64,000 nt of DNA, taken from positions 115,091,529-115,155,528 of the forward strand of contig CM069432.1 in the NCBI GenBank assembly GCA_035610365.1. The letters run 5' to 3'. Source of the DNA: Aquatica leii. Its lineage: Eukaryota; Arthropoda; Insecta; Coleoptera; Lampyridae. The notes under the pieces were generated by a model that did not search any database, was not told the DNA's origin, and saw only the letters and a list, made by a program, of their open reading frames with translations. This document shows, one piece after another, positions 33,760 to 47,098 of the stretch. The position numbers were made by a program, and so were the translations under genes. Every line of letters starts with the position of its first letter. Position 1 is the first letter of the stretch.

Positions 33760-34520
33760 ATTTACGAATTTGTTGAGTCGCTAACCACAGCTTAATTACA
33801 TTCGTTTAGAAACAGTATTATAGCGAATGCTAACGACGTTCTCAACAAATTTATAACGAAATCGAGCCCTACTGAATACGACTTTTAAAAAATATACGAA
33901 ATTCTAGCTAAACGGTTGCTATAACAACGAAAATCATACAGAATTTAATTTAATTTAATTTAGTTACAATTAAATTACATGAAACGTCGTTCAAAAGAAT
34001 TTCATGTCGATGTAAATTTGAGAGTTTCATCATTTTCGCATCATCAGAATTTGACCAAATTGAAATGCGACTACTTCTAAGGTATGCTTTTTCTAATAAA
34101 AAAAGAATACTCGAAATTGGTCAACGTGGTAAAGAATGATCGCTGAACGTACATTTTTTTTTTAATTTGTCGAGTAAAAACAGTCAGTCAGTAAGTCGGG
34201 TAATGTTATAACTTCAATGCAAAACGAGCCGGGCGTAGGTATGCTACTACATAAAAAAACATCATTTATAGTAATCATACTTTCGGTTTATGTTTTTAAG
34301 GTAGTTTCTATAAATGAATAATAACCTATTCTGCATGAATTTTTTAGCTGAATTTTTACAGTACGCGTGTGAAGTAAGTAAAAATTTAAATAATTGTGTG
34401 CTCTAAAAATACTTGCTTTGCATATTGCATATTTAGCTTTATTTTTGCAGTGTTATTTATTTATTTATTCAACTCTTTTGACTGACGTACGTAACATTAC
34501 CTTATTTAAACATCTGTAAA
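33760..34520. other. Intergenic, nothing recognised beyond a TTTAA run
   Basis: A short run of TTTAA repeats lies near 33945-33965. It may hold the decayed remainder of the Harbinger element, but no motif was found. Confidence 0.35.
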
Positions 34521-34675
34521 TATAGAAACTATAAATTAGCGTGGAAGGTAGAAAAGTTGTCATTGCATTTAATAACAGCGAAAGTCAATGATCTATTGAC
34601 AAGCAAGGACGTCAAAATTCCAACTATAAAACAAGTTAGGAACAGTGTCGGTATAATTGTAAAAAACAACATCCG

Positions 34676-34713
34676 AACTAACTGGCAGCTGTTTTGTTAT
34701 TTGGAACACCAAC
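34676..34713 (-). ncRNA. Degraded hammerhead-like segment, left palindrome arm
   Basis: The minus strand reads TTCCAAATAACAAAACAGCT then GCC, which aligns with the stem II to stem III part of the motif at 107-150 (GTCCAAATAGGACGAAACAG, CTGTC). The CUGANGA core and GAAA are degraded, so it cannot be active. Confidence 0.4.
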
Positions 34714-36205
34714 GTGTTTTCGCAACCATACCGATAGAAAACCGTAGTCTTTTATGTCGTGTAGCCATTACCAAACAATTAGTACGGTATGACAACTTTT
34801 CTACCTTCTGTACTAATTTACAGTTTTCTATTGTAACGTCTGATTTTAAATTTAATGGTTGCTCGAACCCGTACGTTAAATTTTTAATAATAGACGTACG
34901 TCTATGGAAATTTTTCGTTAAATCGCAATCTCGTAAATGTTGAAAATATGTCATGCGCAGCATGCAATTGTTCTTCATTTTCAATTGTGCCATTCGTTAA
35001 ATCTTGTGTTGTAAGTTTTAAATTTACTGGTAAATACACCGGTGAATTAACCTGTAAATAAAGATTAAAAAAAGATAAAAAATAAACCAAAAATTATAAA
35101 AAAATTTCGGTCGTTTTTGCAGTAAGTACTTAGTGCTTATGCAAATATAAAAACCAAGAAACGAAACACACTAATGATTGAAAGAACAAATACATTGGTG
35201 ACCATTAAGCATAATCTACAATTGCAATACTACTTTGATTATGAAAAACCGAACAACTGATTGCACCAATAAGAACCTTGAAGTTGAAATAGTTGAAAGT
35301 GTAACTGATAACAGTGAAACTGAACTATTTAGAATATTTCAGTCAACGACTATATGTTAGTTGTTACGATATTGATGCTGACATTATTAATGAGGCAGAA
35401 AATTGTTTTTCCGAAGTAGATAACGATGACGAAGATGAAGAATGTGAAAAATGAAGCCTTGTACAAACTCCTAGACGAAAAAAATATGAAGTAATAAGAA
35501 CGAAGGTAATTCCATGTTCGATTAAAGGAATTCTAGCATATAATAGTGATACAAAAGCATGTGTTAATAGCCGTAACAATAATATACCATATACGTTAGT
35601 GTTAATTCACTAACTTGTTTGTTACCAGAATAAGTATTAATATTATTTTGTATAACGTTTTTTCTTGTTGTTACTTAATGCAAAGTTGACTGCTGACAAT
35701 AACAATTAGGTTGGTGTATCTTTATCTTCAAAGTCAGATATTTTCTAAAATATAGTTATGCCAATATATCTATGTTATATCATTTTAATACACATAGAAA
35801 GTCGAACTCAAACAAATTTTAAAAAATATGCATTAAGTTTTACTTAATTTATCAGTAAAGTTAGCCAGTAAATTGTACGGTTAATTAACCAAATCAAAAT
35901 TTGCCAGTTAAAACTTCGTACGTACGTACATACGTAGACGTATTTTCGACATTTACGAAATTGCGATTTAACTAAAAATTTCCATAGGCGTACTATTTAA
36001 AATTTAACATATGAGTTCGAGCGACAATTAAATTTAAAATAAGGCGTTACAATAGAAAACTATAAATTAGTACAGCAGGTAGAAAAGTTGTCACACCGTA
36101 CTTAGTTTTCAATATAGCATACGAGGTAGATTTAAAATATCTTGGTAATGTCAACACAACATAAGAGGTTGTCTGTCGGCATGGTTGTGTAAACACATCG
36201 GTATA

Positions 36206-36251
36206 TCTTAGCGATGACGAATTCTAAAAAAACGAAACAGCTGCCCGCTAG
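36206..36251 (+). ncRNA. Degraded hammerhead-like segment, right palindrome arm
   Basis: The plus strand has TTAGC, then GATGA (one base short of CTGATGA), a long unpaired stem II region, CGAAACAGCTGCC and GCTAG. CGAAACAGCTG and the following TAGTTCTAATG align with CGAAACAGCTG and TGGTCTCTAAGATG of the intact motif. The missing core base and the GCC in place of GTC predict no cleavage. Confidence 0.4.
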
Positions 36252-36410
36252 TTCTAATGTTTTTCACAATTATACCGACACTGCTCCTAATCTATTTTAT
36301 GGTTGGGATTTTGATGGCGTTACTTGTCAATAGATCATTTACTTTTGCTATCATTAAATCCAAAGACAACTTTTCTACCTTTCGTACTAATTTACAGTTT
36401 TCATGTATCA

Positions 36411-37519
36411 TACATACATTTTAAGTCTGTAAATACGTTATCTTCAAGTTTTTTTGTATTTTCAGTGTACTTGGAAAGATTGTCTAGTTCTTAGAATAAC
36501 AACTTGATTTAACTACGTTGTTGGCGCTATAGTGGACTGTATAAAATTCTTAAAGTTTATTCGATTCTCTAATCACCGATATACAAAAAAAACTACTACA
36601 CAAATACACGCAACTACTGTGCGTCGGGAAAATGATAAGAAGGGACTTACCTATGTTGCCTGTTGATGGCGACGTAGATTCTCGGTGTTGGTAGCGATGG
36701 CTCTTTTAATTTTTAATCGGTAGATTTAACCTTTTACTTAAATTATATCGTTGCGGCGCGGCGGTATGTGTGACATTTTGTATTTTTATCATAATCGCCA
36801 TGCAAGGGAAATTAATAGACCTGCTCAATAGCATTATATATTTGCATGGAAGTTTGCATAATATTCAGGTGCTAAATAAATTAATAAATTATAAATGCGC
36901 CAAACCATACGTTTTATACGATAACATCAATTTGTATTTATTTTTAGGGTCAGCAAATTACTTAGAAGAAATGTGTAGTTCTTAAAATAGTGATAACAAA
37001 CTATTTAATGTAACAAGTCCGTAATTTTCGATTTATTCAGTTCAAAATTTAGATTTTTTCAAATGTTTTATTAGAACTTTTATTTTAATATTTTTTGCTT
37101 GTATTAATGCTATAATACTCAGATACACACTGTTTGTATTTATTGGTTTTTTACTACTAACCAATTTACATTTGTTTATTGTTTTTTTAATTATCAGATA
37201 TTGTTATCATTCAGTTATTGTTTATTTTTCCCAAAAACATTCATAATACTAAATTTTATAAATAATCTAGATTTAATGAATACGTGTCTGTATTTTAATA
37301 ATTTAAGTTTTATATTTTCTTGTAAACAAATTTTACAATTTTCTTCCAAGATACGCAATGCTTATATTTAATTTATCATCATGTCGTTACAAGTACTATT
37401 GTTATTTATTTTTGTCTTATCAATAATATTTTTTGCGACGAGAACGGAGCTATCTTAAAATTACTAGTTGACAAAACCTACCCGTAGATAACGTAACCTC
37501 ATGTAATGAGTTGGAGATA
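36411..37519. other. Intergenic, no supported gene
   Basis: AT-rich sequence. The 71-codon ORF at 36770-36985 shows no recognisable domain and is not called. Confidence 0.4.
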
Positions 37520-38323
37520 CAGTGCACGCCGCTTAATAGAATCTCGTTGAGACTAGGGATTTTTGATAACAAAAACCGAATGATAACAATATCTGTAATT
37601 TAGAAAATAAAAATGTATACATAGTTTTTAGTTCGAAATCAATAAATACATACAGCGTCTATCTGATTAACTACTTGTTAATTTAGAGACAAAATCATAG
37701 CATCAATACAAGCAGAAAATGTCAAAATCATTTTGATAAATCGGAAATTACTGACTTGTAACATTCAATAGTTTGTTAACACCGTTAATAAAAAGAAATA
37801 AAAAATATTGCATGATTAATTCACTGTTCTAAGAACTACAGATTGCTTTTCGGTAATTTGCTGACACCAAAAATTAAAAAATTTTTTAAAAAATAACGTT
37901 ATGCATAAGATGTAGTTAAATGAAGTTGTTATTCTAAGAACACATATGCTTTCCAAGTTAATTCTCGAATATAACGTATGTTTTAATTTAATGCAATGTT
38001 ACGTAGGCCAGTCAAAATACTAGAATAAATAACACTACAACAATAAAGCTAAATATGCAAAACAAGCATTTTTAGAGTATATTGATAAAATGTTTCACTC
38101 TAAAAAAGTGTATTGTGAAAATTCAGCTAAAAAATTTATGGAAAATAGGTTATTGTTTATGTATAGAAACAAACCCGAGAAGAAAATTGATAACATTAAC
38201 CGAAATTATAATTACTATAAACGGTGTTTTTTCTATGTAGTAGCATTTGTCCGGCCCATTCTTTGATAAAGTGATTACCCGATTGATAACATTATCCGTG
38301 ATTCCAATAAGCGGCGTGCTCTG
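37520..38323. mobile_element. pogo/Tigger-like MITE, copy B (804 bp)
   Basis: The ends CAGTGCACGCCGCTTAATA and TAAGCGGCGTGCTCTG (plus strand) are near-perfect inverted repeats flanked by TA. Internal blocks such as TCACTGTTCTAAGAACTAC and GGTAATTTGCTGACACC are shared with the element at 24077-29584. No transposase is encoded. It is an intact-looking example of the family split by Gypsy element 2. Confidence 0.8.
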
Positions 38324-38325
38324 TA

Positions 38326-41300
38326 TAATCAAAATCCGAAACTTAGGTCGACATGCATGTAAAATTTATTTATAATCCCTTTACATGGTAAATGGTCCTT
38401 TTAAGCACAATTTAAGTTAAAAGTGTCTTTTTCTTTTCATTGAAATAAATATAGTTATTATAATTGTGTTTTGCAATTTGTTTACCTTCAATGTTCGACA
38501 GATGTAAACGGGATCTGTAGTGAATATTTCTACCGTTTTAGTGTTTTTTTAATTATCTTATAATTAAGCACGCCGAGTATCGCCTACGACTTTCTCAACG
38601 AATTATTGAACGGCTGCTTGTTTAAGTTACGTTTAAATTTACGTAACAAAACCCAACGCATACTTAGACAAAGCAACGTACGATTACCTTTCGCTGAGGT
38701 TCTAACGCAATTGTAAAGCTACCGCGGAGATCGTTACGGTTTTTTCACTATAAACCTCATCATAAACATCAACTTCTTGTTACTTATTTAGCTTAATTAA
38801 AACACAGATTTATCGCTAAGATCAATCTAGTTTATTTTGGTAAGTACCGAATACAAAAGTGAGATTTTTTCACTATTACTTCTTGTTATTTGCAGAATAA
38901 AATAAACGCAGTACTTTTTTCAGAGTTGTAGTACAATGTAAATCGTTTAGTAAGTAACTCAAGGGACCGTTGACATATTTACTTCTTAACCAAAAATATC
39001 GTATTGTTAAAAAACCATAAAAATTTCTATTTCAAATTTTATATTACATATACATTTTTAAGAAATCTAAAATGTTTGATTGTTGATGCAAATTAAGAAA
39101 TTTGCAGCTCAAATTTTTCTCAATCGTATCACAATGTATACAAATTTCTTAGAAAAACGAATCACTACTAACTTAGTTTAAATCGACACCCGACATAACA
39201 TACTTTTATTATAATAATATAAAATTTTACAACAAACACTATATGTCGGCGAAGTAATCTAATACGTAGCTATTACAAGACTGTCATTGTTAGTTATAGA
39301 AAATGAATAGGCGTAAATTGTAAAGAGGATTAAGTAAATACAAGTGTTACCTATTTGTTACATCCGTTATTTTGGTGCATATTTATTCTTAAACTTTTTT
39401 TTGTACTCAAATGTTTACTTACTTTTGAAGATCTTTTTTACAGTTAAAAATTATTTAATAACCGAACTTACTAAACGGTTTATGATTACAAGTGCCTTAT
39501 GGACTTATGGCCGGACTGCCGGAATTAATGCTTTGTAAACGTTTTTACTTAGTAACCGACTGCTTACTAAGCGATTTCTACTGTATTTTGATTAGTAAAT
39601 AATTAAAGTAAATAGTTTAAATGATTAATGTATAATAATTGTTTGAAATTTATTTTATGTAAACAAAATTTTAAATAAATAAGTTATTAAATTAAACACA
39701 TGTCAAAATACCTCTAAAAACTCCTAAACGCTTTGTTAAAAACATGCTAATTAATACCAATAATTAGTTTTATTTTAGTTTCAATTTTCAAAACTTGAGT
39801 TAAAATTTTTGTAGAAATCATAAACTAGACAAGCATAAGCTAATCCGAAAATAATTCCAAGCGTCACATTTTTTTGTTTATTTTACAACGAACGTACAAA
39901 AATAAAAATCGTGGTAATCTTATTATAGCTTCAAAATATTAATATTTTTCAGATTATATCAATTAACCACAAATGATACCATCAACAAAAACAATCCACC
40001 AAAATACCCAACGTTGTTTATAACAATTCGTATATAATATAAATTCAGTGTTAGCGTAAACATTAAAAAAAAGTGCACAAATACTTGAAGCGTAAGTACG
40101 CATCTAACGTTTTTAATTTTATTAAAAATCATTTTGTCTTATTATCAACTGCTTATGAAACGTAAATTGTTATTAATATAGTATTGAATTATTAATGCTT
40201 GTTTGTCTTGCTAATTTGCATTTACTAGCTTTCAGGCATCTATTGTCCCTTGTTTAGTTTTAAGACATCTTGCTTTAAAATTTGTAAACTGCTACAACTA
40301 TAGGGTCTAAAATTTATTAGATTTTTAAAATACGATAGGAGATTTCGTAATGGACTAGGAGTTTGATTTGTTAAGAAGTTTCTTTATAATATTTTTTTTG
40401 TGTAGAACGTATCTCAAATTAAAAAATGGTCTGCTTCAATTCATGTAAAGTAAATTGAAGAGCAAACGTTCAAAAGCGTAAAAAATAGAATCGGTCGAAT
40501 AAGACAATCAAGTTGGAAGTTGATTTGGGGTATTGTTAAATGGAAGTATATTTATCTGTTGTTGTTTTTTTTATTCATTTGTTATGTTAAAATACAAACA
40601 TGAGTAAAATAAACTTTCAATAGCTTCAAATTCCGCTTAAATCAAAAGGCAATAGGAAATGTTTAAATTATTCAAATAATAAAAATTTGAGTTGTTTTTT
40701 TCCTTTGCATAAAAAAATTAAAAATGTTTTTTGTAATAATTAATAAATCATGTGATCATTTTTGTAATAGTAAACTTCTGTAACAATCTTATCATTCAAT
40801 AAAGGATTAACATATCGAATAGAATAGAATAAGAACGTTAAGTTTGGAAAATAATCGAGAAATTATTGCTAATTAGTTGTACGTTTTCTTTGAGGAACAA
40901 CAATTTTTTCGAATTATGAAAAGCGGTTTTACGTGCCGTATTCAAATCTTCTGCTTCGTGTACCTTATTTTGAACGGTTTGAAAAAATCAATTTCTTTGT
41001 ATCCTAAAATCATTGCATTGTGAGGTACGATTTATTTTAATTTTTGTTAAATATTCAAGTCCATTTTGTGCTATTACGTTTTGGGGCTTTTTTGGTTATT
41101 ATGATTTTTCTGGGTTACACTATTCTTCACAGTACAGGTGTTGTAAAGATAGTGTTTCAAAAGACACTAGCTGTCACTTTTTAATGTATTCAGTACTGCA
41201 CCTTTACTAAAACCAAATAAGATAGGTTGTTTGTGTGTGTGTGTCGCGTTTATGTCATAGATTTGAACATACCAAATATTATTTGTTTAATTTATCGTGT

Positions 41301-41505
41301 CGCTTAGATTACTAACAGGGTGATCATTTTCAGTAATAGATATAGACTCGGTTAAGTGGACATAGTGATGTAATTTCACATTCTCCTTACTATCCGATTT
41401 GCCTTTTACTTGGAAAAAAATGAAAACTACTATTTTCGGAAATTTACCGTTACTTTATTTTTCAATTTATCACAAAATAGTTTTAGTAATTATTTCATAG
41501 CATGT
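38326..41505. other. AT-rich intergenic sequence, 3.2 kb
   Basis: No gene, RNA or mobile-element boundary could be supported. A somewhat GC-richer patch lies at about 38560-38740. Confidence 0.4.
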
Positions 41506-41509
41506 ACTT

Positions 41510-41665
41510 TAAAATTATGTATGTTTAAAGTTATTTTCTTATCTGGTTTTTGAGATAATCGCATAAACTTTATTTTTTCTTGTGGCCTCACTAAATTATT
41601 ACACATGTAAAATTGTAGATTTTTTGTTATTATTATATGCCACATGCTCTACCGTATCCATAAAA
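41510..41665 (+). repeat. Dispersed repeat, inverted relative to 47.9 kb
   Basis: About 150 bases recur in inverted orientation at about 47940-48095. Shared blocks include TGTTTAAAGTTATTTT, GAGATAATC, AAACTTTATTTTTT, TTGTTATTATTATATG and CTACCGTATCCAT. No coding content was seen. The family is unidentified. Confidence 0.6.
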
Positions 41666-41791
41666 ACATTGCTTTAATAAATTGTTATGCTTACTTATGA
41701 CTTATGAAACTAAAATCAAGTAGCTTTGGAAATGAAACAAATCAATTAACTATTTACTTCAAGTGTACGTTTAGTAGATTATAATCAAATA

Positions 41792-41968
41792 ATGGTGTTC
41801 ACTAACGAAGAAAATTTTGACTTACTAGAAGCTTATTTATTGAGTGGAAGAAATGCAGATCGTGCATTACATTGATACGAAGAATTTTATTTAGATCGTC
41901 AAGTGCCGCATTGCACATTTTTTGTAATAATATTGCGTAATTTGCGAGAACAAATCAAAGATAAATAA
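41792..41968 (+). pseudogene. DUF4817-like helix-turn-helix fragment with in-frame stop
   Basis: The frame reads MVFTNEENFDLLEAYLLSGR then NADRALH, an in-frame TGA, and YEEFYLDRQVPHC before LRNLREQ. It resembles the EEYVDML...A...Y..RFP.R..P helix-turn-helix segment that opens several insect transposase-like proteins (DUF4817, recalled). The stop and lack of any downstream domain mark it as a relic, just 3' of the LINE on the opposite strand. Confidence 0.5.
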
Positions 41969-42004
41969 ATGTGTTTTTTCAAAGCCTTTCCCACAATATA
42001 TATT

Positions 42005-42024
42005 AGTAAGTAAGTAAGTAAGTA
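42005..42024 (-). repeat. Tetranucleotide tail of the LINE
   Basis: AGTA repeated five times on the plus strand (TACT/TTAC in LINE sense) lies just beyond the 3' end of the LINE coding region. It is typical of microsatellite-like LINE tails. Confidence 0.6.
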
Positions 42025-42113
42025 TTTATTTAGTAAAGATATACTAATTTAACATAAATCGTAACATATTTCTATTAATATTAATTTTTGCTTAAAATTT
42101 ATTCTTAACATAA

Positions 42114-43970
42114 TCACTCGATCAGACCTTTTTTAAATTTATAAATATTTTGCTCGTGCTTAATTTCATCTGGTAAGTCATTATATAATTTCAGACCTTT
42201 GTACATAAGAGAATTTTGTGACTTTGATTTTGAAAATTTTGGCAATCTGAAGTCACATCGACTTCTCGTGTTATATGAATGTATTTCATAGTTACGTATC
42301 ACTAATTTTGACATGTAGTTTGGAAGCAAATCATTAATTATTTTGTATACCAACATTAATGAATTGAAATATATCCGCTGTTTCACACTTAACCATTGTA
42401 AACAATCTAACATTACTGTGATTTTGGTATATTTTGAACAATGTAATATAATCCGCATAGCTCTATTTTGTTGTTTCTGTAACCGTTTTAAGTCGACTTC
42501 GTAACACATTAAAAATATACTACTGCAAAAATCAAAATATGGTGCAATAATTGTTTTATAAACAGTAATTTTTGCATTAATCGTCAATTTATTAGATATT
42601 CTTCCTAATAGGCTAATCTTATTTGCTACTTTTTTTATTATATAATTCACGTGGCTTCTAAAATTTAGATTCTGATCTATAACTATTCCTAAATATTTAA
42701 TTTGTTCAACCTGTTCTAATTCTATGTTTTTAATTTTTATTTTTGTTGTGTCAACATTAATATTTGATATTACCATTGTCTTACTTTTTAGCACATTTAA
42801 TTTTAATTTGTTTGTTTGTAACCAATTTGCAATAATTTCTAATTCTGAGTTTAGCTTTATAATAGCTGAATGTACATTTTTATCAGTAATTGATACCAGG
42901 GTATCGTCCGCAAACAAATTAATATTACAGCACTTAAGGTTAAGTTCTAAATCATTAATATAAATTAAGAAAAGCAATGGGCCTAAGACTGATCCTTGAG
43001 GTACACCTAAATTATTTTGAATTGGAATAGATTCGTAATTTTGGTACGTAGTGGTCTGAGTACGAGATTCCAAGTAAGTTTCGAACCATTGAAGTTCGGT
43101 GCTTCTTATTCCATATTGGTAAAGTTTATTTATAAGTCTTCCTCTGTCGATAGTTTCAAAGGGTCTTTTATAGTCTAAAAACACTGATACTACACTATTA
43201 CCCTCGTCAATTTCGGATTTCCATTTTGTCAGCACGAGATTTAATGCTGTTTCACACGAGTGTTTACTTCGAAAACCCGATTGATTTTCACTAATTATAT
43301 TATTTTGTTCTAGAAAGCACTGTAATTGTTCCTTAACAACTGATTCTAGTATTTGTTCGTACACTGGTAAAATATTGATAGGTCGAAATTCTTCGCATCT
43401 TTTTGTATTTTTAATTTTAGGCGTTGGTATGACTTTGGATTGCTTCCAACAATTAGGAAATTTTCCACTTATTAAAGATTTGTTTATTAGGTCTACCATT
43501 GCATTACCAATTTCTGGCAATGCATCTGTAATAACTTGTTTTGTAATGTGATCCGTTCCTCCTTTTCTCTTAATATTACTTATGATTTTCTTCAGATCCG
43601 TTAAATTAACTTGCTTAAATTTGAAATTAATGATTGGTTTTAATATTGGGGCCTCTTTGAAGTTTGCTGGGGGCTGGATTATACTATTATTTATTTGCAT
43701 AATGCTGCTTACAAAATATTCGTTAAATTTGTTTGATATTTCTTCTAAGTTACCAATTTCTACTTCGTCAAATATTATATTTTTTGGTTCATTTTGTTTT
43801 CCATTGATTAAATGTTTAATAATTCTCCACATATTTTGAGGTGGTCCGCTATTTTGCTGTATTTTATTTACGTAATATTTATTTTTGCTTATCTTAATTT
43901 TGTTACTAAAACTATTTCTTGTGTTTTTGTAAAGCATCCAGTCATTTTCATTTCCCGTTAATTTAGCAAT
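42114..43970 (-). pseudogene. LINE reverse transcriptase, N-terminally truncated
   Basis: The 607-codon frame from 43937 can be extended upstream in frame by residues including AKLTGNENDW. It includes GTDHITKQVI, FRPINILPVYEQILE, QSGFRSKHSCETALN, VSVFLDYKRPFETID (catalytic Asp in a motif usually KAFDTVD), LGVPQGSVLGPLLFLIYIND and NLFADDTLVS (about residue 343). The C-terminal thumb and a Cys/Arg-rich end follow. The RT frame is uninterrupted, so insertion is fairly recent, but the endonuclease is absent. R-P-F-E in place of K-A-F-D suggests some decay. Confidence 0.88.
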
Positions 43971-43980
43971 TTTATAAATA

Positions 43981-46860
43981 TATATTATTATATAAATTTT
44001 GTTGTTTATTTAAGATTAATTAAGGCAAAAGTTGAAACAATGTCACTTGCCTGAAATAAGGTAACATAAACGGTGTTATGCCGGTGCTCAGTGAAGACGG
44101 GGTGGGTTATATTTAAAATTTCGTGATTGTTTTAGAAAACTTGACGAAAACACAAAATCGATAAGTCAAAATAAAAGGGCGCCAAGAAGGAGTAAAGCTC
44201 AATGGACTAGAGGCCCTTCCCAACCACGAGTCCCCTTCAAATAGATACACTCTAATGGGACTTACCTTAAGAGTGTATCACACAAAAAATCTGAAATACT
44301 CTAATAATTTACAAACGTGAAAGCCGACGGAATAAAAGCTTCGTTACATTTAACAATTTAACATTTATTACAGAATTGAAATAAATTAGACAAGCAATAA
44401 AACAGGAAATCTACAATTAAAACTTAATTTGACACAAATAATATTGAAAAAAAAAACAAAATGAAAATAAAAAAAATAAACAAACTAAATTACATTTTTA
44501 AACGTAAAAAAATAAAATACTGAACGGCCGTGTGCGCATGAAAGGAAAAAAAATAAAATACTAATAAAATCAAGTCAAGTCCGTAAGGATGATATAAAGC
44601 AAACTGTACAATCTTAAATTATGGTACGCAAATTAAGAATATCTTTCATTCTTTACTTTATATGTCGGAACAAACTTCATACGTTGGTTACATTACGTCT
44701 TTCTAATTTTAGTGCATAATAATAAAATTAATTAAGCACGCATGAACACTAAGTGGCTTGAATCGTTGAAAAATACAAAAACTATCAATAAATTCTCAAA
44801 ACTAATTTCAAAGCTTTTTAAACACTGAACTCACGAATAACTAAACAATCGATAATTAATAAATACCTTTACTGTTTGAAGTCGAGCTCCTGGTTAGCTT
44901 AGGCCAGATGACGTCGTCCGGAATCTCGATAGGGTACCACAACCACTTGAACCATTTAACGTCGGAAGATGTTTAATTATCTACCATCAAGGCGAGAATT
45001 GGGGTTGCCAAACACAACGTACACACAAACCCACGATATACTAATACTAATAAACAGTGACTTCAATAAACCGTAAATACTTTACGAAATAAAAAAGTTT
45101 TTCCACCCGAACGATTCACTGTACCATTGTTGCAGCCTTCCGCGGTAGTACTACATCTAAAGGGGGTGACTTTAACCCCTGACAACTACATACCGATACT
45201 GACTTTATTTCGTACGACTATCAGTCAACTTCCTATTATTACCAAAATCACCTATATATAACCTTATTCGACTACCCTTTTCATAAAGGCTATGTTCGAA
45301 ACTTCATGAAAGAAAACAATCTCATTAGAAAGTGCGACAAAGAGGCAAACAGATCAAATAACGTCAAATTCGTAGTATTGGGTCACGGCATTTGGTTTCT
45401 ACGTAAAAATGTCAAATTGACAAAACATTATATTACAAGAATTTAAACCGCCTAATAAATTAAGATAATGTCTTAATTTTCCACGTAATCTAAACGATTG
45501 ACACAAAGAAATCAAAGTACGACTGTACTGTACACTTAATACAAAAAACTTTTAAACCAACTTAAAATAAACAAACTGCTAAAATATATTTAACTACAAT
45601 TATCTCTCAGAAGGAAAACATAAAGTACCACTGGAATTCTGATCAAACAAAAAAATTGTCGAATCAACAAAATTACAGAATACAGATGATTGATTCATGG
45701 CGCAATAAAATACAAAACTTTATCAACAATTTTGAATTATAACTTTGAATTTAAAAACGTAAAATTACTTATTGCAATCAATCCAAAATCCATTAAAACA
45801 AATTCAGAATACATGAAATGAATAACGTCAATCCAAATACCGGGTCTTTCACGAAAATAATCAAACAAGCAATCATGTATTTTAAACGATGGTTACAATC
45901 TTCAGGCATCTAAAATATAATAAGTTAAATTGAACTTAAAATATATACATTAAAAAACTTACAAATTATTTTAAATAAAATAAATAAGTGTCAAACATTG
46001 CATGACTATAAATTGACATAAGATTGACAATTCAAAATAAACAATGAAACGTTCTCAAAGTTATTGTCCAATTCGTCAATGACCGAAGAATGTTGAACAT
46101 TCTAGAGACAGATAACAGAAATATATACAAACAATTCAAAGGAAGCTGGAGTCAGTCTTTCGAAGTCTTAAGTCACCACGACCAACCAAGACTTTTTCGA
46201 TTTAAAATAAATGAGTGATTAACACGTGTGTTAAGAAATAAATATAACGGCTCATAATAACAACCATAAGGGACACTCAGTAGTTTCCCGCGCAAAAAAA
46301 TTGAGAGCGCATGTGCTAGTTTGCACATATAAGAATATGGTGATCGTGAATCTATTGTTTCTGACAAATTAGGTTATATTTGGAATTCTTTTGTATTTAC
46401 ATCTTTTATGATAAAATAAACGTCAAGGATTTACAAACGCAGTACTTGAGTACAATACAAACAATTATGCTTATGATAAATAATTTCGTTTGTTGAAAAT
46501 TATAGTGACAAAAATAACGTCATTACTCAATTTATATTTATGTTAAAATTCGTGTTGTTAGCTGCACGGTGTAATGAGTTAAAAACATAAATAATACCAA
46601 TAATACAGACTAGACTAAATACCACAGCATTCTTTTCCGATAAGAAAATTGTAGTTTAAGCATTTGTTAAATCGTCAGAATTTTGTTAAACGCATAACAA
46701 ACCATAATTAAGATGATACAGTCATTTGAATTACTTTGCAAATGTGGTCAGCTTAAACAGATAACTAAATTACATTTCAATTATATCTAAGTTACAGTTA
46801 AAATAATCGATTTGTTGTCTAAAAAAATGCATTCTACTAAAAGAAATTAAATCTGGCGCT
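43981..46860. other. AT-rich region without a supported gene
   Basis: A minus-strand AAG|GTAAGT donor-like site lies near 44265-44275. A TATATATA box-like sequence lies near 45250. GC-richer patches around 44160-44240 and 45130-45180 could be promoter, untranslated exon or LTR relics, but no paired repeat or coding frame was found. A fragment of the hairpin repeat at 46864 recurs at about 46250-46285. Confidence 0.35.
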
Positions 46861-46863
46861 ACA

Positions 46864-47098
46864 ACACTATTTTCAAAATGGCCGAAGGTCACTCATTTTC
46901 CGGACGGCAATATCAAAGCTGCCGACAGGAGTGTCACTTATTGTTGTTATTATGTGATAACAGCGTTGAATCGTACGTACTTTTAATGTAAACAAACACC
47001 TGTTTAGACACATAATAACCATAAGGGACACTTCTGTCGGCACCTTTGATATTGCAGTCCGGAAAATGAGTGACCATTGGCCATTTTGAAAATAGTGT
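46864..47098. repeat. Hairpin repeat with about 90-bp arms
   Basis: Arms 46864-46954 and 47011-47098 are reverse complements with few mismatches (shared ACTATTTTCAAAATGGCC, GGTCACTCATTTTCCGGAC, GCAATATCAAAG, GCCGACAG, GAGTGTC). The loop is about 56 bases. The overlapping minus-strand ORFs are products of the repeat. It is followed at 47101 by a block shared with the hairpin at 60707-60804. Confidence 0.75.

Larger units (their letters stand above)
34528..36410. repeat. 1.9-kb palindromic repeat locus
   Basis: The left arm (about 34528-34950) and right arm (about 35930-36410) are diverged reverse complements. They share the outer segment bearing GGTAGAAAAGTTGTC and the inner segment bearing AAATTGCGATTT and TACGTCTA. 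Each outer segment is itself bounded by inverted AACTATAAATTAG/CTAATTTACAGTTTTC-type ends, like a MITE of about 300-350 bp. The loop (34950-35930) has a decayed acidic ORF trace near 35370-35455 but no recognised gene. Each arm carries a degraded hammerhead-like segment. Confidence 0.65.
42005..43980 (-). mobile_element. 5'-truncated non-LTR retrotransposon (LINE)
   Basis: A single minus-strand reverse-transcriptase ORF is followed by a short 3' region and a TTAC-type repeat tail. No endonuclease domain lies upstream, because similarity ends near 43980 in AT-rich sequence. 5' truncation is the usual outcome of LINE insertion. Motifs favour the Jockey/CR1 grouping. Confidence 0.8.

Noticed and set aside
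44150-45300. Possible LTR retrotransposon remnant (TGTTGCAGCC boundary, TGGCGCCC, TATA-like box)
   Set aside because: No second LTR, no coding motif and no target duplication were found.
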